A stretch of 9,462 nt of DNA, from the NCBI GenBank assembly GCA_020433785.1, contig JAGRCC010000930.1:1-9462 (forward strand), given 5' to 3'. Below the pieces are notes generated by a model. The model was not told the origin of the DNA. It did not search any database and was given only the letters and a program-made list of their open reading frames with translations. Every line of letters starts with the position of its first letter. Within the stretch, counting starts at the first letter, position 1. Origin of the DNA: Anaerolineae bacterium (GTDB lineage: Bacteria > Chloroflexota > Anaerolineae > 4572-78 > J111). The position numbers and the translations under genes were made by a program. Of this stretch, positions 1 through 6,395 are shown in pieces.

Positions 1-55
1 TACGGGTTAAGCTGTCGATGATCGTGGTGTTGAAAGGGTTTGCTACTTCGTTCAT
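1..55 (-). CDS. 5' end of an unidentified protein, runs off the left edge
   Basis: An ATG at 55-53 on the minus strand opens a frame that stays open to the window edge and gives 18 residues, MNEVANPFNTTIIDSLTR. The main support is a near-consensus sigma-70 promoter at 104-132 pointing into it, with a leader of about 40 nt. The ribosome binding site is weak (GAAG two bases before the ATG). Eighteen residues are too few to name a family and I do not recognise the protein. The only competing frame is on the plus strand (about 3-74), which lacks a visible start and ends early. The gene would be divergent from the TPR/YkuD gene to its right. Confidence 0.4.
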   Translation of the reverse strand, partial: MNEVANPFNTTIIDSLTR

Positions 56-103
56 CGCTTCAATTGATATTTAAAGTGCCTGACACGCACGGGAATGTTA
101 AAA

Positions 104-132
104 ATTATATCACTTCTCCTCCTAACTATCAA
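104..132 (-). promoter_or_regulatory. Sigma-70-type promoter for the leftward gene
   Basis: Read on the minus strand, TTGATA (132-127) and TATAAT (109-104) are separated by exactly 17 nt. Five of six bases match the -35 consensus and all six match the -10. Transcription would begin near position 97 and give a leader of about 40 nt before the ATG at 55. This is seen in the sequence; actual use is inferred. Confidence 0.65.
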
Positions 133-293
133 TGGGACAAGAGGGTCAACTGCCCCCAGAACTGACAAACTTTAGCCCATAATTTGGCGATGAAAATGGC
201 TCGGGAACGCAAAACGAGTGGCGAAACACTGAAACCAACGGATGTTTGTCAACGCTTTGGCTATTTGTCAAATTTACATAAATCGAAACTGTT
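133..293. other. Intergenic spacer between divergent promoters
   Basis: No convincing gene is present. A plus-strand frame of about 48 codons beginning near 190 has no ribosome binding site and no recognisable composition. The one structured element is the octamer TTTGTCAA, present at 245-252 and again at 264-271 (period 19). An inverted TGACAAA lies at 163-169. The direct pair sits just upstream of the rightward promoter and could be regulator half-sites, but this is speculative. Confidence 0.3.
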
Positions 294-296
294 TTG

Positions 297-324
297 TTGC
301 TTTTTAAGGAAAGCGCGTTATAAT
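297..324 (+). promoter_or_regulatory. Probable sigma-70 promoter for the TPR/YkuD gene
   Basis: A perfect TATAAT lies at 319-324. TTGCTT at 297-302 is a partial -35 match with a 16-nt spacer; TTGTTG at 294-299 is an alternative with 19 nt. Transcription would start around 331. That leaves about 29 nt before the ATG at 360 but only about 8 nt before the upstream TTG at 339, which favours the ATG as start codon. Confidence 0.55.
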
Positions 325-359
325 GACTCTACATAATCTTGTGGGCAGATGAGATACAC

Positions 360-1835
360 ATGGCTGAGTCAACCCGTCCTAATTCGCCGCAGACTAAACT
401 AAACCAGGCCATTAATTTAGCCAAAGAGGGTCACAAACCTGAAGCGCTTGAATTGCTTCGTCAAGTGGTGGCCTCTCAGCCGGTCAACCAAGCGGCTTGG
501 CTATGGCTGTCGGCGGTGACGGACGATCAGACCGAAGCTATGTCAGCGTATAAGCGGGCTAAAGCGATCAACCCGACTCACGCCAGCTTGGTGCGGGCCG
601 AAGAGTGGCTGACTCATCGCTTTCCCGAGGCGATTGAGTTAACCGAGACAGACCCGGTCGATCCAGCGGCAACTGGCCCGGAAACGGCTCCATTGCGTCA
701 AAATACGCTGCGGGTTTTTAATTTGGTCACCTTTGGGTTAGTCGTTCTGGCGATCATCATCGGTCTGATTGTGCTGCTGCTGGGCCTGGTTTGGGAAGTG
801 AACGCCACGGCTTTTGCCAGCAACTTGTTGTCCACCGGCTCAGTCCAACTCGATTCACCTCAGCATCAGGCGCTGGCGTTAGAGGTGGCTTTGGCCGAGC
901 AGAATTGGCCTGAAGCGGTCACCGTGTTGGAAGGTCTGCATCGCAGCTACCCGGCATCGGGGTCGGTTACCCAGCATCTCGCCTATGCTCAGACTCAATT
1001 AGGCATCAACTTGCGTAGCCGGGGCTTTGTTGAAGAAGCGCTGACCCACTTTGAAACTGCGCTCGAACTGGCCCCTGAGCAGGTCCGAACCCGACAAGAG
1101 CAGCGATTGGCGCTAGCCTATGTGTCGGGCGTGCGGGCTTATCAAGCCGGCGATTGGCCGACTGCCATTGATGCGTTTGAGTCGATCTGGGCCGAAAGCA
1201 AGAGTTATACAAATGTTAAGGACTTGTTATTTAGCGCTCATTACAACCACGGCCTGGCCCTAAAAGCATCCGGAGCATTTGACCAGGCCAAAACCAGCCT
1301 GGAAGCGGCCACTATTTTACACCCCGAAATGAGCGAACCACGCCGGCTCTTGGCCGAAATTGAGTTTGATATGGCTCCGGAAACCCCCCTAAAAAGGCCG
1401 CTGGGCAAGTCATCGCTTCAGGATCGCTTGATTTTGGTCAGCGTGGCCGAACAGCGCATGCGGGTTTATGACGGTCGGGACCTGGTCTTTGACTTTATTG
1501 TCTCCACCGGCGAACCCGGCCGAGATACGGCCATCGGCGAGTTTGAGATTCTGAATAAGATCGATAATGCTTATGCCGCCACCTGGAATTTGGACATGCC
1601 TTACTGGATGGGGATTTATTGGGCCGGGCCGCTGCAAAATGGCATTCACTCCTTACCCATTGTCAAGGATACCGGCTATAAATTGTGGGATGGCTACCTG
1701 GGGCAGCGCGTTTCCTATGGCTGCGTCATTTTGAGCGATGAAGATGCGGCCACCCTGTACGATTGGACCGAGGTTGGCACCCGGGTAAAAATTGTCCCCA
1801 GTTTTGATTATTGGTCTTTTGACGATAAAGATTAG
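360..1835 (+). CDS. TPR-repeat membrane protein with C-terminal L,D-transpeptidase (YkuD) domain
   Basis: A 491-residue envelope protein. Residues 14-88 read as TPR-like helices. One hydrophobic segment follows (about 121-146), then a second helical TPR-like region (about 170-330) and a C-terminal YkuD domain (about 355-485). YkuD enzymes form 3-3 peptidoglycan cross-links or attach proteins to peptidoglycan, using a cysteine outside the membrane. His430 and Cys455 are candidate catalytic residues in G-I-H and V-S-Y-G-C. The usual S/T-H-G-C has Tyr453 in place of the second His, and the H-to-S spacing is a little longer than the textbook motif. The topology implies a cytoplasmic TPR module and an exported TPR-YkuD part. 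A TTG at 339 would add seven residues, but the ATG fits the promoter better. The Shine-Dalgarno is weak. The gene is monocistronic and convergent with the mltG operon. Domain identity is confident; the substrate is unknown. Confidence 0.88.
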   Translation: MAESTRPNSPQTKLNQAINLAKEGHKPEALELLRQVVASQPVNQAAWLWLSAVTDDQTEAMSAYKRAKAINPTHASLVRAEEWLTHRFPEAIELTETDPVDPAATGPETAPLRQNTLRVFNLVTFGLVVLAIIIGLIVLLLGLVWEVNATAFASNLLSTGSVQLDSPQHQALALEVALAEQNWPEAVTVLEGLHRSYPASGSVTQHLAYAQTQLGINLRSRGFVEEALTHFETALELAPEQVRTRQEQRLALAYVSGVRAYQAGDWPTAIDAFESIWAESKSYTNVKDLLFSAHYNHGLALKASGAFDQAKTSLEAATILHPEMSEPRRLLAEIEFDMAPETPLKRPLGKSSLQDRLILVSVAEQRMRVYDGRDLVFDFIVSTGEPGRDTAIGEFEILNKIDNAYAATWNLDMPYWMGIYWAGPLQNGIHSLPIVKDTGYKLWDGYLGQRVSYGCVILSDEDAATLYDWTEVGTRVKIVPSFDYWSFDDKD

Positions 1836-1885
1836 AGTTCATAGTATCTAACCAAGCCACTTCTGACCAAAAAAGCCAGAAGTTG

Positions 1886-1996
1886 AGCCGGAAAATTAAA
1901 CGCAAAAGGCGCAGATGACGCTAAAGACGCCAACATTTTTAATTTTTCTTTTGCGTCTCTTGCGTCTATAGCGTTAGATTCGTTTTAGTTCCGGCT
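1886..1996. repeat. Fold-back (MITE-like) inverted-repeat element, 111 bp
   Basis: The outer ends are a perfect 8-bp inverted repeat, AGCCGGAA at 1886-1893 and TTCCGGCT at 1989-1996. Inside, the left arm (1900-1930) and the right arm (1948-1974, read in complement) are both built from a 9-nt unit resembling ACGCAAAAG, so they fold back imperfectly on each other around an A/T-rich centre. It fills the gap between convergent genes. No open frame and no clear target-site duplication are seen. Similar 'ACGCnnAGACGC' repeats are dispersed in several bacterial genomes, as I recall. It could act as a bidirectional transcription barrier. Confidence 0.55.
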
Positions 1997-2083
1997 GTCC
2001 GGGTTATGGTTTATAGAGTTCTCTGATTAGCCCTCTTTAACGCCATTAAATCCATAAACGCCATTAACTGTAAAAACTCAATA

Positions 2084-3193
2084 TCAGTTGGCCGGTTTGA
2101 CGTCAGTTACCGCGTTAAAGGTGTTGACCTCTAAAATCCATTGACTACCGGTCTGAAACCGCTGGAATGCCGCCGGGTCGCGGACAACATATTCATAAGT
2201 TCCTTGGGACGTTGAAAAAACGATCCGATAGGTCTCATCTCGATTACCCTGGCGTTGATCCGGCCTCAGTGATAGGGCCGGCCAGTACGGTGAAAAATCG
2301 TTGCCGCGCTGAACCACTTCATCGATCGCTCGCCATTCATTGACTGAATAGCGACAGTAATCATCGTAAACCTGGTACTGGCAGTCTTGGACGACTTGGC
2401 CAAAGCCACTGCCGGTATCAACCGTGTAAGGCGTGCCGCAAATTTCCCGGGAGTTGGGGGCCGGTTGATCTTGGGTGCGCCGAATTTGCTGGGTGCAGCC
2501 TAAAACTACGCCTTCTACCGGAATACTATCGCGCCAGGTTTCCCGCTCCACCGGCACCAACCCTTCGATAACCACGGTGCGCGCCCAGGAGACGTCATTG
2601 ACGGTGCCGGTGATATCCTCGGTTCGACTGGAAAGTACAAAAAAGCCGATGATACATGCCAACACGGCCACAACAAAAACAATTAGGCCAATACGCGTCA
2701 TCGAGCTGCTTTGAGCCGGGCTAGTAGAGGCTGGTTTAATCGGTTGAGCGGGTTTTGGGACGGGCTGGGGTTTGGGTTGGGCCGTGGCTAAACTGGTCCC
2801 GCATTGAACGCAGTTAGGCGCAGTGGGGGCGTTGGGGGTATCGCAGGCAGGGCAGATAATCGGCTCGGCCGGTTTGTCTTGATGCGCGCCTAAAACTGCT
2901 CCGGCCTTACGTCGGGCGCCCTCGCTTAAATCGGCCCCGCATTGGCTGCACGTGGTGGCCGTGGCCGGATTGCGGGCGCCACAGTAGTAGCAATGAATGT
3001 CAGGTCCACTTTTGGCCTGATCAATTTTCTTTTCATCCTCAATTAATTTTTCCTGAGCGGGTTGTTGAAATTCAACATTATCCGGTTGGGGCAGGCCGCA
3101 GTTTATACAGGTGCGGCGAGAGCCGGGATTGCGCGTATCGCAGTTGGGGCAGATCCACTCTAATTCAACGTAGCCCAGTGTTCGTTTTGTCAT
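2084..3193 (-). CDS. Membrane protein with three RanBP2-like zinc ribbons and an exported domain
   Basis: 369 residues. Three N-terminal zinc modules share the spacing C-x2-C-x10-C-x2-C: Cys15/18/29/32, Cys68/71/82/85 and Cys114/117/128/131. Each also has Asn four residues after the second Cys. The first has Trp two residues before its first Cys, completing the RanBP2-type signature W-x-C-x2-C-x3-N-x6-C-x2-C. A charged linker separates fingers one and two, and a Pro/Lys/Gln-rich linker (about 138-163) precedes one membrane helix (168-187). The remainder, about 180 residues, should lie outside the cell. It has four Cys (233, 252, 271, 280) that could form disulfides, and no family I recognise. 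The ATG follows the stop of the upstream MBL-DUF1670 gene by 6 nt without a clear Shine-Dalgarno, so translational coupling is likely. In eukaryotes RanBP2 fingers bind ubiquitin or RNA; the function here is unknown. Confidence 0.85.
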   Translation of the reverse strand: MTKRTLGYVELEWICPNCDTRNPGSRRTCINCGLPQPDNVEFQQPAQEKLIEDEKKIDQAKSGPDIHCYYCGARNPATATTCSQCGADLSEGARRKAGAVLGAHQDKPAEPIICPACDTPNAPTAPNCVQCGTSLATAQPKPQPVPKPAQPIKPASTSPAQSSSMTRIGLIVFVVAVLACIIGFFVLSSRTEDITGTVNDVSWARTVVIEGLVPVERETWRDSIPVEGVVLGCTQQIRRTQDQPAPNSREICGTPYTVDTGSGFGQVVQDCQYQVYDDYCRYSVNEWRAIDEVVQRGNDFSPYWPALSLRPDQRQGNRDETYRIVFSTSQGTYEYVVRDPAAFQRFQTGSQWILEVNTFNAVTDVKPAN

Positions 3194-3199
3194 TAGGGT

Positions 3200-4801
3200 T
3201 TAATTCGCTTCGATTTGTTGGAGTTCCGGTTCTAGTTTAGACTGCCAGTCCGGTTTAGACTGAACCTCTTGGTTCAACAAAAGGAAATTTTCAACCAATC
3301 GAACTGGCATCTCCGTCAAGGCCGTAATGTCCTTAACCGCCGTATCGTCACTATTTAGTTTAATCACTTGGACGAATTTGTCCACGTAGCGCCTGACAGT
3401 TTGGGGCGAACGGTGGAATTGGCGGGCAATCTCTTCCGGCTCGATGCCATCCAGCCACAACTCAACGATTCGGGCCTTATAGCTCGACCCCGGCGGTGTA
3501 CCGTTTAATCGGTCCCGCAGGTAAAGGGGATGGCCTTCTGCCTCTAAACTGTTGAGATCGCGGTGCAGGGTAGACAGTTCGATCCCTAACAGTTGGGCCA
3601 AATTTTCCGGGCTTAAAATACCGCCTTGCTCGACCGCCTCTTCTAACAGCCGTAAGATACGACCTCGTCTGAGGCCGGCGGCTCGGTCTCGTTGTTTGAC
3701 GTCGTCATCTTCCGGCCCGGCATCGATGGTCAAGACAACTTCAACTTGTTTTTCTTTGCCCGATAGGGCCTCTAAGCTGGCAACGTGGGTTCGGACCTGA
3801 CCGGAGTAGACCATCGAGCGAGTCGGGTTGACCAATAGCTCTTGAGCCGTGTTGAGAATCTGCCGGGATAGATAAAAAGGCAGGTTGAAATCCTTCTGCA
3901 TAATATCGAGAAAATCTTGCTGGTCGCGAGCAACCTGCTGCTTGATATTTTGGGTCGAAAAAAGTTTGCTTTGGCGGCGCCCGCCGCTTTCCTTCGAGGC
4001 TTTGACTTCAATTGATTTGCGTTTACCTACCTGGCTTAAACGCAATTTCATGCCATCTTCGGCAATTATCAAGTCGCCGTTGTAATACTTGGCAAAGGCT
4101 TCTTTGATCGTTTCCGGCGTTTGATCATATTCAAGCCCGATGTGACTGATTAACACGTGGGGAATTTTAGCGGCGGCCACGAATTCAGCCACTTCTTCAG
4201 GCCGGTGGTGAGCCATCTCGTGGATCAGTAGATCACATTTTTCCACGTAAGGCGACAACTCTTGCGGCGACACCAGGTCGCCGCTGTAAACCATGCGCCA
4301 GCCCGGGCCGTTGATGACCATGCCATACGCGGCGGCTTTGCGGCCAAAGTGGGTTTTATATTTGGCGCTTTCCAAATGCTGCGTTCGGAAGAAAGTAGCT
4401 TGCAGCAGCGACTCAGTATAGGTCTCATTCGATTTTACCGTGTTTATTTTGAGACTGTAGCTGAGTTCATCCGGCAGTAAAAAGGAGTCGTGTAATAGCC
4501 GTTGGATCTTGCTTCGCGTGCCTCGGGGACCGTATATTTTTAGCGGGCGCGACCGCTTAAGGAGATGATTTTGGGTAAGGAGCAGCCCTAAATTAGCCAC
4601 GTGGTCCATGTGCCAGTGGCTTAAAAAGAGCGCTCGCACATCAAGGGGATCGAGGTCATGTTTATACAGCAGTGAACTGACCGGAGCGCCGCAATCCAGC
4701 AAAAACAACTTGCTGGTCACTTTCAAGGCGTAAGCCGATTGAAAACGCCGCTGCGTCGGAAAACCTGATCCGGACCCTAACACAATCAGTTCATCGGGCA
4801 T
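3200..4801 (-). CDS. RNase Z-like metallo-beta-lactamase fold fused to a DUF1670-like helix-turn-helix region
   Basis: 533 residues. The N-terminal part (about 1-255) is a metallo-beta-lactamase fold close to the RNase Z/ElaC type. It has His62-x-His64-x-Asp66-His67 in SHWHMDH, and His142, Asp175 (Y-S-G-D) and His220 (I-S-H-I-G) as further metal ligands, so the di-metal hydrolase site looks intact. A basic linker (about 259-280) leads to a C-terminal half that I match to DUF1670. This has a first helix-turn-helix at about 379-430 (R-x2-R-I-L-R-L-L-E-E-A, then L-A-Q-L-L-G) and a second at about 441-480 (Y-K-A-R-I-V-E-L, then E-I-A-R-Q-F-H-R-S). DUF1670 proteins are known to me mainly as stand-alone proteins of Chloroflexota and methanogens. 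The start lies 17 nt after mltG and the stop 6 nt before the zinc-ribbon gene. The substrate could be RNA, a cyclic nucleotide or another phosphodiester; the DNA-binding role is inferred. Confidence 0.82.
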   Translation of the reverse strand: MPDELIVLGSGSGFPTQRRFQSAYALKVTSKLFLLDCGAPVSSLLYKHDLDPLDVRALFLSHWHMDHVANLGLLLTQNHLLKRSRPLKIYGPRGTRSKIQRLLHDSFLLPDELSYSLKINTVKSNETYTESLLQATFFRTQHLESAKYKTHFGRKAAAYGMVINGPGWRMVYSGDLVSPQELSPYVEKCDLLIHEMAHHRPEEVAEFVAAAKIPHVLISHIGLEYDQTPETIKEAFAKYYNGDLIIAEDGMKLRLSQVGKRKSIEVKASKESGGRRQSKLFSTQNIKQQVARDQQDFLDIMQKDFNLPFYLSRQILNTAQELLVNPTRSMVYSGQVRTHVASLEALSGKEKQVEVVLTIDAGPEDDDVKQRDRAAGLRRGRILRLLEEAVEQGGILSPENLAQLLGIELSTLHRDLNSLEAEGHPLYLRDRLNGTPPGSSYKARIVELWLDGIEPEEIARQFHRSPQTVRRYVDKFVQVIKLNSDDTAVKDITALTEMPVRLVENFLLLNQEVQSKPDWQSKLEPELQQIEAN

Positions 4802-4818
4802 AACTCAACTCACTAAAT

Positions 4819-5982
4819 TTATTGGCAGGCAGCCACATTCGCTTCGTGGGTAGTAAAATCTTCGGCAAACAAGTGCGCCCCTTCGCCGCCGCAGCCCATA
4901 AAGAATAGATAATTCGTTTGCGCTGGCTGAAGCGCCGCGTTAATAGACGACGCTCCCGGATTGGCGATGGGGCCGGGCGGCAGTCCTGGGTTCATATAAG
5001 TGTTGTAAGGCGAGTTGACCTGGCTGTATTCTTCCAACGTAACCGGCGTTTTCCACCATTGACCGCTGTCGGTTTGGTAGCCCATCGCGTACTGAACCGT
5101 GGGATCGGCTTGTAAATACATACCTTGCCCTAAGCGATTAAGATACACGCTGGCGATGGCCGGGCGCTCGTCCGGGACAACGGCCTCGCGTTCAACAATC
5201 GAAGCCACAGTTAAGACTTGGTAAAATGTGTAACCTTGGGCGGAGGCCAGGGCCAGTGCATCGGGCGGAATTTTCTGGGACATATTATTCAGCATCCGGC
5301 TGATCAGATCTTCCGGCGTAGTGTTGAGTGCCGGCAGCCGGTAGGTATCGGGAAACAGGTAGCCCTCGTAAGAGGCTCCCGCCGGCCGATCGGCCAGCAG
5401 CGGGTGATCTACGACGGTGCCCTGTCTCACCACGGCCAGAAACTCGGAGCCGTCCATGATGTTGGCGGTGGTCAACAGTTCGGCGATCTCTTCTGCCCGC
5501 AGCCCTTCCGGAATGGTAATGGCTATTTCCTCAAAGTTGGCCTTTTGCAGCGCCTCAGCGATCTCACGCATGTTCATGTTACGTCGCAAGATGTAGTCGC
5601 CCGCTTCCAGGGAAGAGTCTAGCCCATTGTAGCGTAAAAACAGCCGGAATACATCCGGGTCCGTGATAAACTGCTGTTCAACCAGCTTTTCAGAAATCGA
5701 GACACCTGTTTCACCGGACTCGATGGTAAAAGGCACCGGCGACGGGTCATTTGATACGGGGGTGTTGATCTTTTCCGATTGGCTCTGTAGATAAAAGCCT
5801 AAAAAGAACTCCTCGATATTTTGCGGCGACCGCACCACTGACGCATCGCCGACTGAAATTGAAGCCGCCGCGGCTTCATCTTGGGTGGAGAACGCCCAAA
5901 AACCGGCGCCCAAAATCACCACAATCGCGGCCACGGCAATGACAAAAACCGTAAAACGAAAAATCGCTCTGAGAACGATCAT
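4819..5982 (-). CDS. mltG: Endolytic murein transglycosylase MltG (YceG family)
   Basis: MltG cleaves nascent glycan strands at the outer face of the membrane and sets strand length. This protein has an N-terminal membrane anchor (about 7-32), a low-complexity spacer and a LysM-like region (about 85-150). The catalytic YceG domain carries T-I-P-E-G-L, Y-E-G-Y-L-F-P-D-T-Y (about 205-214), A-S-I-V-E-R-E with Glu264 the likely catalytic acid, L-Q-A-D-P-T-V-Q-Y-A-M-G, and S-P-Y-N-T-Y with N-P-G-L-P-P-G-P-I-A-N-P-G (about 320-345). At 387 residues it is somewhat longer than the E. coli protein (about 340). The ATG at 5982 is chosen because GGATGGAG lies 5 nt before it. An in-frame GTG at 5988 overlaps that ribosome binding site and is less likely. 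It is the first gene of the minus-strand operon with the MBL-DUF1670 and zinc-ribbon genes. Confidence 0.93.
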   Translation of the reverse strand: MIVLRAIFRFTVFVIAVAAIVVILGAGFWAFSTQDEAAAASISVGDASVVRSPQNIEEFFLGFYLQSQSEKINTPVSNDPSPVPFTIESGETGVSISEKLVEQQFITDPDVFRLFLRYNGLDSSLEAGDYILRRNMNMREIAEALQKANFEEIAITIPEGLRAEEIAELLTTANIMDGSEFLAVVRQGTVVDHPLLADRPAGASYEGYLFPDTYRLPALNTTPEDLISRMLNNMSQKIPPDALALASAQGYTFYQVLTVASIVEREAVVPDERPAIASVYLNRLGQGMYLQADPTVQYAMGYQTDSGQWWKTPVTLEEYSQVNSPYNTYMNPGLPPGPIANPGASSINAALQPAQTNYLFFMGCGGEGAHLFAEDFTTHEANVAACQ

Positions 5983-5986
5983 CTGC

Positions 5987-5994
5987 ACTCCATC
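5987..5994 (-). promoter_or_regulatory. Ribosome binding site of mltG
   Basis: On the minus strand GGATGGAG is followed by TGCAG and then ATG (5982-5980). The 5-nt spacing from GGAG suits the ATG. The GTG at 5988-5986 shares bases with the purine tract and so could not be served by it. This decides the start codon. Confidence 0.6.
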
Positions 5995-6275
5995 CAGTTA
6001 AAATAGGTGTTACTCAACCAAGCCCGGACTGTGTTCCGAACCAAGTGAGAGATAACAGCGCTGTCTAGTGTTATAAAAATGGCCAAGCGCTTTATGATAA
6101 CGTCTTGGCGGTAGGGCATTTTACCTTACGTCAGCTTAATAGACAAGTGGATAAAATTAGCCGAGTTCGCCTGGTTGGTTATCCTATTTCTAGAACTTTT
6201 GCTATACTCAGTATCGATAAGGCGGTGAACCGGCTGCAACTCGGTTACATTCATATTCTGTAACGACTCAGCCAT
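5995..6275. other. Intergenic leader upstream of mltG, no gene seen
   Basis: No frame with a start, ribosome binding site and protein-like composition is present. The minus-strand reading TATAAC near 6070-6075 could be a -10 for mltG, but no good -35 is at the right distance. A perfect 10-bp palindrome, ACAGCGCTGT, occupies 6055-6064, just downstream of that candidate, where an operator could sit. A plus-strand TATACT near 6203 has no downstream gene to serve. Confidence 0.3.
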
Positions 6276-6375
6276 CATGCCATTTCGAGCGACGAAGGAG
6301 CGAGAAATCCCCCAGAATGTTGTTTGCAACCGAACGTTGTAGGGATTTCTCCGCCTTCGGCTACGAAATGACATG
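6276..6375. repeat. Dispersed-type imperfect inverted repeat ('CATTTCG...GAGAAATCCC' family)
   Basis: The left arm (6276-6311) and right arm (6342-6375, read in complement) share CATG-C/T-CATTTCG at the outer end and GAGAAATCCC at the inner end. A CGAAGG core between them is offset by about two bases, and the loop is 30 nt. I recognise the CATTTCGAGCGAAGCGAGAAATCCC type as a repeat found many times in some environmental genomes. Reading through it produces a spurious basic peptide (M-S-F-R-S-R-R-R-R-N-P) often mis-annotated as a gene. It lies 21 nt after the stop of the DUF4159-like gene and could also end that operon's transcript through its long stem. Confidence 0.65.
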
Positions 6376-6395
6376 CCTGAGCAGTTACCAACTTT

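Noticed and set aside
190..336. 48-codon plus-strand frame starting at the ATG near 190
   Set aside because: It has no ribosome binding site, overlaps the promoter of the TPR/YkuD gene and has no recognisable composition.
1859..1883. Hairpin ACTTCTG/CAGAAGT after the TPR/YkuD gene as a rho-independent terminator
   Set aside because: The stem is only 7 bp with an 11-nt A-rich loop and no following T run, so it is not a convincing terminator.
2039..2067. Two copies of AACGCCATTAA 18 nt apart
   Set aside because: Only two short copies exist with no unit array or spacer pattern, so it is neither a CRISPR nor a recognisable iteron set.
5218..5622. 134-codon plus-strand frame
   Set aside because: It is entirely antisense to the conserved catalytic part of mltG.
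6175..6208. Plus-strand promoter-like TTATCC and TATACT
   Set aside because: The -35 is poor and no plus-strand gene lies downstream; only the inverted repeat and antisense sequence follow.
6126..6374. 82-codon minus-strand frame with an Arg-rich start
   Set aside because: It starts inside the dispersed inverted repeat, whose translation gives this typical spurious peptide, and it has no ribosome binding site or domain.
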